Shown here piece by piece: positions 1-7,539 of a stretch of DNA of 64,000 nucleotides (position 1 is the first letter of the stretch; each line of letters opens with the position of its first letter). Source of the stretch: Bog-473 sp963719485. Lineage in GTDB: Bacteria; Actinomycetota; Acidimicrobiia; Acidimicrobiales; RAAP-2. The notes under the pieces are model-generated. The model saw only the letters and a list, made by a program, of their open reading frames with translations. It was not told the DNA's origin and did not search any database. The stretch is from NCBI GenBank assembly GCA_963719485.1, contig OY970387.1, forward strand, positions 1,116,001-1,180,000. Reading direction: 5' to 3'. A program made the translations under genes and the position numbers.

Positions 1-669
1 CGCCTGGGTGCGGACGGCCCGCCACACCTCGCGCCCGCTTGCCGGCCGGACGACGGCCACCAGAGCCGCGGTCAACCGGGCGGGCACCCACCCTGCGGCG
101 TCATCGAGCCGAGCACTCGCCCAGCCGTAGGCGCTGTACCGGGGCGAGCGGTGTCCCACCATGGAGTCGAGGGTGTTCACCGCCCGGTAGCCCAGGGCAC
201 CGGGTGCCCCGGCCACCGCGGCCCACCACGCCGGTGCCACCACCGCGTCCACGGTGTTCTCCGCCACCGACTCGACCACCGCCCGCACGATCTCCTTCTC
301 GCTCAGACCGGCCGGATCGCGGCCGACCAGCGCGGGGAGCAGCCGGCGAGCGCCCTCCAGATCGCCGACCTCGAGTGCCTGACCGACGGCCAGCGCGGCG
401 GCGGCCAGCGACCGGCCCGCCACGGCCAGGCAGGTGGCGACCCCGGTCGATCCGAGGGTGCGTCCCGCGGCCATGCCGACCGCGGTACCGAGCCCGGCGT
501 GCGCAACGCCGGCGCATCGCGTGTCGGCATACAGCTCGTGCTCGACCCCTGACATCATCCGGCCGAACAGCGCGACAGGGTGCACTGCGGTCGGTGGCTC
601 CGGCAGCAACCGGTCGGCCAGCAGCCCCACGGCGGCCGCGAGCACTCGGGGTGGTCGCCTCCGGGTCAT
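1..669 (-). CDS. cbiB: Adenosylcobinamide-phosphate synthase CbiB/CobD, C-terminus cut by window edge
   Basis: Membrane enzyme that amidates adenosylcobyric acid with aminopropanol (phosphate) to give adenosylcobinamide (phosphate). Reading from 669 leftward, the protein starts MTRRRPPRVLAAAVGLLAD and contains the family motifs ESVAENTVDAVVAP and YRAVNTLDSMVGHRSPRY followed by GWASARLDD. About 223 codons are present and the 3' end lies outside the window. The ATG overlaps the cobS stop (ATGA at 666-669), so it is the next gene of the cobalamin operon. Family assignment is secure from these motifs; only the C-terminal transmembrane part is unseen. Confidence 0.9.
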   Translation of the reverse strand, partial: MTRRRPPRVLAAAVGLLADRLLPEPPTAVHPVALFGRMMSGVEHELYADTRCAGVAHAGLGTAVGMAAGRTLGSTGVATCLAVAGRSLAAAALAVGQALEVGDLEGARRLLPALVGRDPAGLSEKEIVRAVVESVAENTVDAVVAPAWWAAVAGAPGALGYRAVNTLDSMVGHRSPRYSAYGWASARLDDAAGWVPARLTAALVAVVRPASGREVWRAVRTQA

Positions 670-1403
670 CGCGCCGCCAGTGCCAGGAGCCCGAGCGTCT
701 CGCCGATGACACCGGCGGCGCCCAGGACGTCGCCGGTGTAGCCGCCGATGCGTCGCTGCGCCAGGAGGGCCACGCCGGCTACGCCGACGGCCTCGGCCCC
801 CAGGACCACGAGCCCGCGCGACCCCGATCCCAACACGGCCAACGTCACGGCAAGGGCCAGGCCGACCAGCCCGCTCACCACGGACCGTCCCGTCCACACC
901 GGGTCACCCGGAGCCTGTGCCGTTGGCGCCAGAAACGCCGAGACCAGGCCCCCCTCGGGACGGGCGTAGTGCAGGACCCTGGGGAGCGTGGCCATGGCGG
1001 TGCGCGAGCCGCACCACAAGGCGCCCAGCGTGAGGGGCACGGCCGCGGTGGCCGCCAAGGAACTGAACCGCAGCAGCAAGACGGCGACCAGGGCGACCGC
1101 ACCAAAGGCGCCGACCGCCGGATCGCGCAGCACCTCCAGCCGTCGCGACCGGTCCATGGGCGGCAGGAGCCCGTCAGCCGTGTCGGCCAGGCCGTCCAGG
1201 TGGAGGAACCCGGTCAAGGCGATGTCGGCCGCCACGGTCAAGCCGGCGGCCACCAGCGGCGTCCATCCCTTGGCGGCCGCCCACCACACCCCGCCCACGG
1301 CCAGTCCGATGGCGGCACCGATCACGGGGAACCAATCGAGTGTCAGCGGCGTGGGACGGCTGGTCCGCCCGAACGGGGTGAGAAAGGCCAGGGCACCGCG
1401 CAT
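666..1403 (-). CDS. cobS: Adenosylcobinamide-GDP ribazoletransferase (cobalamin synthase)
   Basis: Joins adenosylcobinamide-GDP to alpha-ribazole (phosphate), the last step of nucleotide-loop assembly; an integral membrane, Mg-dependent enzyme. The 245-aa protein begins MRGALAFLTPFGR and carries the hallmark GFLHLDGLADTADGL near residue 60, followed by several hydrophobic helices, matching the family length of about 250. A longer in-frame reading to 1736 exists, but the ATG at 1403 overlaps the cobU stop (ATGA) and fits the family N-terminus. It is the seventh gene of the eight-gene minus-strand operon. Confidence 0.93.
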   Translation of the reverse strand: MRGALAFLTPFGRTSRPTPLTLDWFPVIGAAIGLAVGGVWWAAAKGWTPLVAAGLTVAADIALTGFLHLDGLADTADGLLPPMDRSRRLEVLRDPAVGAFGAVALVAVLLLRFSSLAATAAVPLTLGALWCGSRTAMATLPRVLHYARPEGGLVSAFLAPTAQAPGDPVWTGRSVVSGLVGLALAVTLAVLGSGSRGLVVLGAEAVGVAGVALLAQRRIGGYTGDVLGAAGVIGETLGLLALAAR

Positions 1404-1903
1404 CAGTCGACCGGTACCGGGCCGAGGGGCAGCACGCGTCCGGCCACGACCAGCAGGGTCCGATCGGCCACCGCGGCGACGGCCTGGTTCACCAGGCCGA
1501 GGGCATCGCGGAAGCGCAACCCCGACGCTGACGACGGGTGGACGCCGAGTCCCACCTCGTCGGAGACGAGCACGGTGTCGCCCTGGCGCCGGACCAGGAC
1601 CGCGCACAAGGTGTCCACGTCGACGTCCATGTGGGGCTGGCTCGCCACCCAGGGCCCGAGGGAGTCGACCAACACCGTGCCGACAAGGGTGCCCAATGTG
1701 TGCACCAGGTCGGCGCCGACTTCGACCGTCGACCATCCGGCGGGCCGACGGGCGCGGTGCGCTGCCACCCGCACCTGCAGCTCGACGTCGTCACCCACGG
1801 CCAAGGTGGCCACATAGGTCACCGGGGCCGCATGGCGCGCCGTCAGTTCCTCGGCGACCGACGACTTCCCCGAGCGGGTCCCTCCCAGGACCAAGGTGAT
1901 CAC
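1403..1903 (-). CDS. cobU: Adenosylcobinamide kinase / adenosylcobinamide-phosphate guanylyltransferase
   Basis: Bifunctional enzyme that phosphorylates adenosylcobinamide and transfers GMP from GTP to it. The 166-aa protein has a P-loop near the N-terminus (LGGTRSGKSS), the HRARRPAGWSTVE segment that in CobU carries the guanylylated histidine, and a VDSLGPWV Walker-B-like segment. The chosen GTG at 1903 forms a GTGA overlap with the cbiZ stop; an upstream start at 1936 would only add residues encoded inside cbiZ. Length fits the family (about 170-180). Confidence 0.92.
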   Translation of the reverse strand: MITLVLGGTRSGKSSVAEELTARHAAPVTYVATLAVGDDVELQVRVAAHRARRPAGWSTVEVGADLVHTLGTLVGTVLVDSLGPWVASQPHMDVDVDTLCAVLVRRQGDTVLVSDEVGLGVHPSSASGLRFRDALGLVNQAVAAVADRTLLVVAGRVLPLGPVPVD

Positions 1904-2550
1904 GGGACAGGACCATCGGCCTGCCAGGCGGCGCACCCGGCCCCGACGGCGTCAAGGGCGGCCCGGGCCAAGCGGGCACCCCACCGCGAGCGCGGGCCGC
2001 CGAACTGCTCGGTGGCGGGGCCCTCGGGACAGACCACGGTGACGGCATCCGTCGGGGTGCCGGTCCCGTCGAAGCCGGCCAGTTGCAGCGCTTGCGTCTT
2101 GGCCTCCGTCAGTGTGCACAACGCGTTGAGCAGCGCGCCGTCGTCCAACCGCTGCGGCACGAACGCCACCAGGTTGATCGTCCCCGCCGTGGCCGGCGCC
2201 GTGGCGGGATCCGGCGCGGCCGCCCACGTCGTCTCGGAGAGGCCGACTGTCACCTCGACCGACGCGCCACCGTCGTGGGCCGTGCGGGACCGGGTCACGT
2301 CGGCCGCGGTGAGCATGCCCACACCGGGCGAACCGAGTCCGAGTGGTGCCGCCAATTCCTCAATGTGCCGCTCGGGGTCAAGGCGCGAGTAGCCGATGGG
2401 TACCTGGGCGTTGAGCACCCAGGAGCGCAGACCGACCCCACCGCCCACCAGCGCAGTGGACGCCACGGTCATGGGCCGCTCGAAGCGCCAGACGAGGAGT
2501 GGGTGGGCAACGCCCGCCTCGACACGGGAATGCAGCACCGACGCCGTCAA
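1900..2550 (-). CDS. cbiZ: Adenosylcobinamide amidohydrolase CbiZ (cobinamide salvage)
   Basis: CbiZ cuts the aminopropanol arm off adenosylcobinamide to give adenosylcobyric acid, which CbiB can rebuild; it is the salvage route first described in archaea and found in some bacteria. Recognised from HPLLVWRFERPM, an Asn-rich turn (SWVLNAQVP), GVGMLTAADV and the C-terminal TEAKTQAL...GTGTPTDAVTV region. No ATG fits: a TTG at 2550 overlaps the cobO stop as TTGA and is preceded by AAGGGA about 8 nt upstream, so it was preferred over a GTG at 2538. This gives 216 aa. Confidence 0.85.
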   Translation of the reverse strand: MTASVLHSRVEAGVAHPLLVWRFERPMTVASTALVGGGVGLRSWVLNAQVPIGYSRLDPERHIEELAAPLGLGSPGVGMLTAADVTRSRTAHDGGASVEVTVGLSETTWAAAPDPATAPATAGTINLVAFVPQRLDDGALLNALCTLTEAKTQALQLAGFDGTGTPTDAVTVVCPEGPATEQFGGPRSRWGARLARAALDAVGAGCAAWQADGPVP

Positions 2551-3137
2551 TATTCGATTCCCTTGATCGCGCTGACGCCGCGTTGGTAGGCATGCTTCAC
2601 CACGGCCATCTCCGTCACGGTGTCGGCGATCTCGATCAGCTCGGCCGGCGCGTCCCTCCCGGTGACGACAACGTTTGTCTTGGACCAACGCTCGGCGATG
2701 CCCGCCACCACCTCACCGACGGGGACCCAGCCGTAGCTGACGAGATAGGTGAGCTCGTCGAGGATCAAGAGGTCGTACTCGCCTGAACTGAGCTTGGCCC
2801 GTGCCACCTCCCAGGCATGGCGGTTCTTGGCCGCTGATTCGTCGATGTCGTCGGACTCCCAGGTGAACCCGTCACCCAAGGTCCACCAGTCAATCCCGAG
2901 GTGCTCGGCCAACTTTCGCTCGCCCGCGTTCCATTTCCCGCTCTTCATGAATTGCACGACGCCGACCCGCCAACCACGGGCCCAGCCTCGACCCATGACT
3001 CCGAAGGCGGCCGAGGACTTGCCCTTTCCGTCGCCGGTGTTGACCAGGACGACCGAGTCGACTCGCACACGTTCGGGCTTGTCGACGTGGGTCGGGATGG
3101 GCTTGGTGGACCCACCCGGAAGCGAGCCCTCGCTCAT
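2547..3137 (-). CDS. cobO: Corrinoid adenosyltransferase (CobO/BtuR family)
   Basis: Transfers the adenosyl group of ATP to the cobalt of reduced corrinoids. The 196-aa protein has the family P-loop NTGDGKGKSSAAFG near residue 35, VGVVQFMKSG, and ILDELTYLVSYGW (Walker B region), and ends with the usual HAYQRGVSAIKGIEY. Start ATG at 3137 follows an AGAGGGG Shine-Dalgarno-like stretch; longer readings to 3263 lack family similarity. It sits 22 bp downstream of the ABC ATPase gene and its stop overlaps the TTG of cbiZ, consistent with adenosylation of incoming corrinoid before salvage. Confidence 0.93.
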   Translation of the reverse strand: MSEGSLPGGSTKPIPTHVDKPERVRVDSVVLVNTGDGKGKSSAAFGVMGRGWARGWRVGVVQFMKSGKWNAGERKLAEHLGIDWWTLGDGFTWESDDIDESAAKNRHAWEVARAKLSSGEYDLLILDELTYLVSYGWVPVGEVVAGIAERWSKTNVVVTGRDAPAELIEIADTVTEMAVVKHAYQRGVSAIKGIEY

Positions 3138-3159
3138 CGGCACCCCTCTGGTCGTGGCT

Positions 3160-4029
3160 TCAGTGACATTGGGTACTCCCTTCACCCGTGCCCCGAGACG
3201 CCCGCTGGGGCAACACGACCAGCTCGCCATCTTCGGTGCGCAACACGCGCACCCGGCTCCCAAAATGCTCCGACAGCAGCCCGGCCTGCAGGACCTCGTG
3301 CGGGCGACCCTCGGCCACCACCTTGCCCCCGAACAGCAGGATGAGTCGATCGGCGAATTGCCCGGCCAGCGTCAGGTCGTGCAGCGCGCTGATCACCGTG
3401 AGGCCGCGTTCTCGCCGGAGCTGATCCACCAGCTCGAGGGCGTCGACCCGCCGACCGAGGTCCAGGGCGCTCGTCGGCTCGTCGAGGAGGAGGACAGGCG
3501 CGTCCTGCGCCAGGGCACGAGCCAGCACGATCCGCTGGACCTCGCCTCCCGAGAGGGTCGAGAGGTGCCGGGTCGCCATGGCCGAGAGGTCGAGCCGATC
3601 CAGCAGGGCCGCGCAGGCCCGCCGGTCCTCGGAGGTCTCGCTGCCGAAGTACCCGATATGTGGCGTGCGCCCGAGAAGCGTGTAGTCCATCACGGTCATG
3701 TCGGCCGGCAGCTCGGGCTTCTGGGGGACGTACGCCACCAATTGGGCGTGCCGTCGGCGCGGCAACTCGCGGGTCAGGTGCCCATCCACGCGCACCGTGC
3801 CTTCGTGCTCCTGCAGATGGGCGATCGCCCGCAGCAACGTTGTCTTGCCGGTGCCGTTGGCGCCGATGAGCGCCACCCACTCGCCCCGGCCGACCGACAG
3901 GCTGACGTCGTCGACGGCCGTCGTGGAGGCGAAGCGGACCGACATCTGGTCCAGGAAGATCATCGCGGTCGTCTCGCTGCACGCAGGTGCCGTCGGTACG
4001 CCCGAGCCGACGGCGACCTCGCCGGTCAT
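3160..4029 (-). CDS. btuD: ABC transporter ATP-binding protein, cobalamin/siderophore type
   Basis: ATPase of the corrinoid importer. The 289-aa protein shows Walker A GANGTGKTT, the signature LSGGEVQR, Walker B VLLLDEPTSALD and the H-loop histidine in SALHDL, in the order usual for FecE/BtuD ATPases. The ATG at 4029 overlaps the permease stop and follows GAGGGG; an internal ATG at 3963 would remove about 22 N-terminal residues that look non-conserved. Substrate is taken from the riboswitch and the neighbouring cobalamin genes; the ATPase alone cannot be told from an iron-siderophore ATPase. Confidence 0.88.
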   Translation of the reverse strand: MTGEVAVGSGVPTAPACSETTAMIFLDQMSVRFASTTAVDDVSLSVGRGEWVALIGANGTGKTTLLRAIAHLQEHEGTVRVDGHLTRELPRRRHAQLVAYVPQKPELPADMTVMDYTLLGRTPHIGYFGSETSEDRRACAALLDRLDLSAMATRHLSTLSGGEVQRIVLARALAQDAPVLLLDEPTSALDLGRRVDALELVDQLRRERGLTVISALHDLTLAGQFADRLILLFGGKVVAEGRPHEVLQAGLLSEHFGSRVRVLRTEDGELVVLPQRASRGTGEGSTQCH

Positions 4030-5123
4030 CACATCACCCCTCGCTGGGCCCGGCGCGAGACCAGGACGAAGAGGAAGAACGGCGCGCCAACGAACGCGGT
4101 GACGACGCCGATCGGTATCTCGGCGGGCGCCTCCAGCGTCCGCGCCGCCAGGTCGGCCAGCACCAGGAAGGCCGCCCCACCCAGCATCGAAACCGGCATG
4201 ACCACGCGGTAGCTGGCGTTGGTGGCCAGGCGCACCGTGTGCGGCACGATGATGCCCACAAAGCCGATGAGTCCGCTCACCGACACGGCCGCGGCGGTGC
4301 CCAGGGTGGCCGCGGCCACAATGAGCAAGCGCGTCCGTTCGGGGTGGATGCCGAGGGCGCCGGCCTCGTCCTCACCGATGCGGAACACGTCGAGAATGCG
4401 CCGGTGCGCGATCAGTATGACCGCGCTGATGAGCACGTAGGGGAGGATGAGCGTGACGTCCGACCACGTCGCGACCGACAGGCTGCCGAGGATCCAGTTG
4501 TAGATCTGCTGGATCTCCTGCGAGTGCTGCTGCTGGAGATACGTCTGGATCGCCGTCAGGAGCGCGGCCACCGCCACCCCGGCCAGGATTATGGAGCGGC
4601 TCGAGGAGCGCCACCCGCCGGCCGCGCCGACGACGTAGGTCAGGGCAACGGCCAGCACGGCGCCACCAAAGGCGGCCACGGGCAGGATGATCGAGGTGTT
4701 GCCACCCGACACGATGACGAGGGTGGCGCCCAGTCCCGCGCCGGCCGCCACGCCGAGGAGGTAGGGATCTGCCAGTGCGTTCCGGAAGACTCCTTGATAC
4801 GCGGCCCCGCCCGACGCCAGCATCCCGCCGACCAGCGCCGCCAGCACGACCCGTGGCATGCGCAACTCCCAGATGATGCTCTGGTTCAGCGCCGAGACGT
4901 GGGCGTGGTAATGCAGCAGAGGGACGTGTGCCAGGAGCGTCTCGACGATGTCGCGGAAGGAGATACCGACCGGCCCCACGCCGACCCCGAGCAGCAGCGT
5001 CAGCATCAGGACAACCGTGGCAACGAGGATCGGGACCCGGGCCGAGAGCCGGGCCGGCAGCACTGTCGGTTCGGCGGTGGCTGCGGGAAGCGTTCCCACC
5101 CGGTCCGACAGGTTGGTGCTCAC
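4029..5123 (-). CDS. btuC: FecCD-family ABC transporter permease, corrinoid importer
   Basis: Membrane subunit of the importer, 364 aa, with roughly ten hydrophobic segments and FecCD family signatures such as RMPRVVLAALVGGMLASGGAAYQ (quoted in part: RMPRVVLAALVGG), NPLADPYLLG-like NALADPYLLGVAAGAG, and GLIGFVGIIVPHTVR near the C-terminus, which contacts the ATPase. The GTG at 5123 overlaps the btuF stop (GTGA), so translation is probably coupled. Vitamin B12 or cobinamide as substrate is inferred from the operon. Confidence 0.9.
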   Translation of the reverse strand: MSTNLSDRVGTLPAATAEPTVLPARLSARVPILVATVVLMLTLLLGVGVGPVGISFRDIVETLLAHVPLLHYHAHVSALNQSIIWELRMPRVVLAALVGGMLASGGAAYQGVFRNALADPYLLGVAAGAGLGATLVIVSGGNTSIILPVAAFGGAVLAVALTYVVGAAGGWRSSSRSIILAGVAVAALLTAIQTYLQQQHSQEIQQIYNWILGSLSVATWSDVTLILPYVLISAVILIAHRRILDVFRIGEDEAGALGIHPERTRLLIVAAATLGTAAAVSVSGLIGFVGIIVPHTVRLATNASYRVVMPVSMLGGAAFLVLADLAARTLEAPAEIPIGVVTAFVGAPFFLFVLVSRRAQRGVM

Positions 5124-6067
5124 GAGGAGGAACTGGCCGGGTGTTGGCGCATCTCGGTGGAAACGTCACTGAGGAGATCCACGATGCGCGGCCCCCAGCG
5201 AGAGGCGATGTCGTCGCTCAGACCCAGGACGCGACCGTTCTTCACGGCCGCCAGTGTGCCCCAACCCGGCCGCGCCGCCGCCGTGGCCGGAGACTGGCCG
5301 CAACAGATGGTGTCGGCCAGGAAGATGTAGGCCGGATTGGCCTTCAGAATGAACTCGCCACTGAGTTGGGGATACCCACCACTGCTGGCCGCGCCCTTGG
5401 CCGAGTCGGCGATGCTCTTCAACCCGAGCAACCCGAGGACCTGCCCGATGAAGGTCGACGAGGTCTCGGAGTAGTACGTCTGGTCGAGCTCGAAGTAGTA
5501 GCTGTTGTTCCGAGCTGGCCGTGGCGTGTCACGCACGATGCGGGCGATGGCAGACTTGAGGTGCGCAACCTCAGCAGTGGCGCGTGCAGAGTGACCGGTG
5601 GCCTGGCCCAATTGGGCGAACTGCTCGTATTCCTGCGTGAGGCTCGCCGCGGCCGGATCGTCGAGCACCGGAATGCCCAGCGAGTGAAGCTGGTGGTTGA
5701 GCCCTGAGGTGTCCTGTGACACGATCACCAGGTCCGGCTTGTACGAAGCGATTGCCTCAACGTTGGGACTGTTCCCGTCCATACTGGTCATCGGCGTCCC
5801 CGGTGGGTAGTCCGAGTACTTGTCGACTGCTTTGACCTGATGACCGGCACCAATGGCGTAGAGCATTTCGGTGGCGGTGGGTGACAGTGACACGATGGCC
5901 GTGGGCTGAGTCGCCAGCCGCACGCCACCGCCGGCACCATGCACGGTCACCGGAAAAGCCGACCTGGACCCCCGCAGAGCGGCCGACGCCGGCCCGCTGG
6001 TCAAGCCGAGCACCATCAGTGGCGCCACGGCAGCCATGGCGAGCAGGGAACGTTGCATCTTGAACAT
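5120..6067 (-). CDS. btuF: Corrinoid-binding extracellular protein (BtuF-like)
   Basis: Substrate-binding subunit of the importer. The 315-aa protein starts with a Sec signal peptide (MFKMQRSLLAMAAVAPL... ending ASA), followed by the periplasmic-binding fold with IVSLSPTATEMLYAIGAG, VEAIASYKPDLVIVSQ and a C-terminal RVLGLSDDIASRWGPRIVD. There is no lipobox cysteine, which is unusual for a Gram-positive binding protein, so it may be held by another means or the signal may be uncleaved. ATG 6067 is preceded by GGAGGA; an ATG at 6082 is possible. First gene after the cobalamin riboswitch. Confidence 0.88.
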   Translation of the reverse strand: MFKMQRSLLAMAAVAPLMVLGLTSGPASAALRGSRSAFPVTVHGAGGGVRLATQPTAIVSLSPTATEMLYAIGAGHQVKAVDKYSDYPPGTPMTSMDGNSPNVEAIASYKPDLVIVSQDTSGLNHQLHSLGIPVLDDPAAASLTQEYEQFAQLGQATGHSARATAEVAHLKSAIARIVRDTPRPARNNSYYFELDQTYYSETSSTFIGQVLGLLGLKSIADSAKGAASSGGYPQLSGEFILKANPAYIFLADTICCGQSPATAAARPGWGTLAAVKNGRVLGLSDDIASRWGPRIVDLLSDVSTEMRQHPASSSS

Positions 6068-6164
6068 GTGTTCATCCTCCATCGGGTTGCGGAGGACGAA
6101 GTGCGCCCGCTCCGACGCCCGATGGGGACATCGAACGAACCGCCCTTCCTCCGAGGACTGGTTG

Positions 6165-6300
6165 CGTCAATGCAAGTCAGGCGTCCGGGCTCACCCCCGA
6201 GGCGGGAGCAGTACCGTTGCGGGAACAGCGCCGGATTCTCACCGGTCTTCGCTGAACTTGCACCACTCCGCCCTTTCGGTTGGAGCAGCGGGACATTACC
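6165..6300 (-). promoter_or_regulatory. Cobalamin riboswitch upstream of the btuF operon
   Basis: Reading the minus strand, the segment contains ACCGGTGAGAATCCGGCGC, then TGTTCCCGCAACGG and later AGCCCGGACGCCTG, the conserved core and B12-box region of cobalamin riboswitches. An 11/10-nt stem closes the core: TGCAAGTTCAG (6262-6252) pairs with CTGACTTGCA (6180-6171). It lies about 100 nt before the btuF start and should lower expression of the transport and salvage operon when adenosylcobalamin is plentiful. The exact 5' and 3' limits and the expression platform were not resolved. Confidence 0.9.
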
Positions 6301-6434
6301 GCGGCATGGACCGCGGCGCCATCGCCACCAGCCCCGCCGAGTGGACCACAGGAGTCGCTCGCTCAGAGCGTCGGGCTCGGGAACAGCCTCACGCCCGGTT
6401 GACCGTGGAGTCGAGCCGCGGCAGCCTGACGGAC

Positions 6435-7535
6435 ATGGCAATGGGTGACCGTCCGGAGGTGAAGACCGCATCGGCACCGATCGTGGCGTTGGACGTGTCA
6501 CTGCTGGCGGGCCAATTCGCCGCGGCACTCGGTCGGGTGCCGTTCCGCCGTCCCTTCTCGGGCAAATCCTCGCCCCTGTCCAACTTGGGCATCTCGGTCA
6601 CGCGGGAGACCATCCGTGCCTTCATCGGCTACGCCTCGGCGCTGCGCATACCTGAATTCCGCTCACTCGAGCTCGTGCTCGACGACATCTGCAAGAGGAT
6701 CATGCCGCCCATCGTCCGCTCCCTCGACGTCGAATGCCGTACAGCCGAGTTCGGCGGCGTTCCCGGGATTCTCTACGTGTCACGCCAGCAAGCGCCGGTC
6801 GGGGTCGTGCTCTACCTCCACGGAGGTGGCTACATCGGCACGTCGCCGACGATGTACGCGTTCTTCACGGCGCGCGTGTGCCGGGAGACCGGGTGCGCCG
6901 TCTTCGTGGCGGACTACCGCCTGGCGCCCGAGTTCCCCTACCCCGCCGCTGCGGAGGACGCGTCCGCCATCTACACGGAACTGGTCCGCCGCGGGATCCC
7001 CCCTGCCCGGATCTTCCTCGCCGGCGACTCGGGCGGGGGCGGGCTGGCCAACACGGTCCTCCTCGAGTCGTCCGACCGCATCGATCCGGTCCGTCCGGCA
7101 GGCCTCGTGCTCTTCTCGCCCGAAGTCGACCTGCGTCTCGACGAAGATTCGGTGACGGACAACGCCGACCGCGACATCCTGCCGTGGAACATCCCGACGG
7201 CGGCGTACCTCCACGGCTTCGACGCCACCAACAGCACGGTCTCACCCGTGAGCGCGGACCTGAGCGGGTTTCCGCCAACGTGCGTCACCTGGGGAGGGGA
7301 CGAGATGTTCCGCGACCCCATCCGTCGCTACGTCCAGCGCCTGCGCGCCGCCGGGGTGCCCACCGACGCGCGGGAGTTCGACGGGATGTTCCACGTGTTC
7401 CAGATCCTGATGCCGTGGGCCGACGACAGCAGAGAGGTCTCCCTCCACGTCCACCGGTTCATCCAACGCGTGCTCGCCGACGCGCCGGCGCTCGACGACG
7501 CCGACCTCGGTCTCATGCTCGGACTGCAGCACTGA
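6435..7535 (+). CDS. Alpha/beta hydrolase, HSL-type esterase/lipase
   Basis: Serine hydrolase of the hormone-sensitive-lipase family, probably acting on short or medium acyl esters. The 366-aa protein has the oxyanion motif LYLHGGGYIGTS, the nucleophile motif LAGDSGGGG, a likely acid in WGGDEMFRDP and the histidine in DGMFHVFQ, in the right order. No signal peptide is visible, so it is probably cytoplasmic. The reading is open back to 6036 across the riboswitch on the other strand; ATG 6435 (or 6441) was picked because family similarity begins shortly after. Substrate unknown. Confidence 0.8.
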   Translation: MAMGDRPEVKTASAPIVALDVSLLAGQFAAALGRVPFRRPFSGKSSPLSNLGISVTRETIRAFIGYASALRIPEFRSLELVLDDICKRIMPPIVRSLDVECRTAEFGGVPGILYVSRQQAPVGVVLYLHGGGYIGTSPTMYAFFTARVCRETGCAVFVADYRLAPEFPYPAAAEDASAIYTELVRRGIPPARIFLAGDSGGGGLANTVLLESSDRIDPVRPAGLVLFSPEVDLRLDEDSVTDNADRDILPWNIPTAAYLHGFDATNSTVSPVSADLSGFPPTCVTWGGDEMFRDPIRRYVQRLRAAGVPTDAREFDGMFHVFQILMPWADDSREVSLHVHRFIQRVLADAPALDDADLGLMLGLQH

Positions 7536-7539
7536 CCGG

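Noticed and set aside
39..1817. Long plus-strand open frame of 592 codons across the cobalamin genes
   Set aside because: Pro/Arg-rich composition and full overlap with well-recognised cobU, cobS and cbiB on the minus strand; it is an artefact of high GC.
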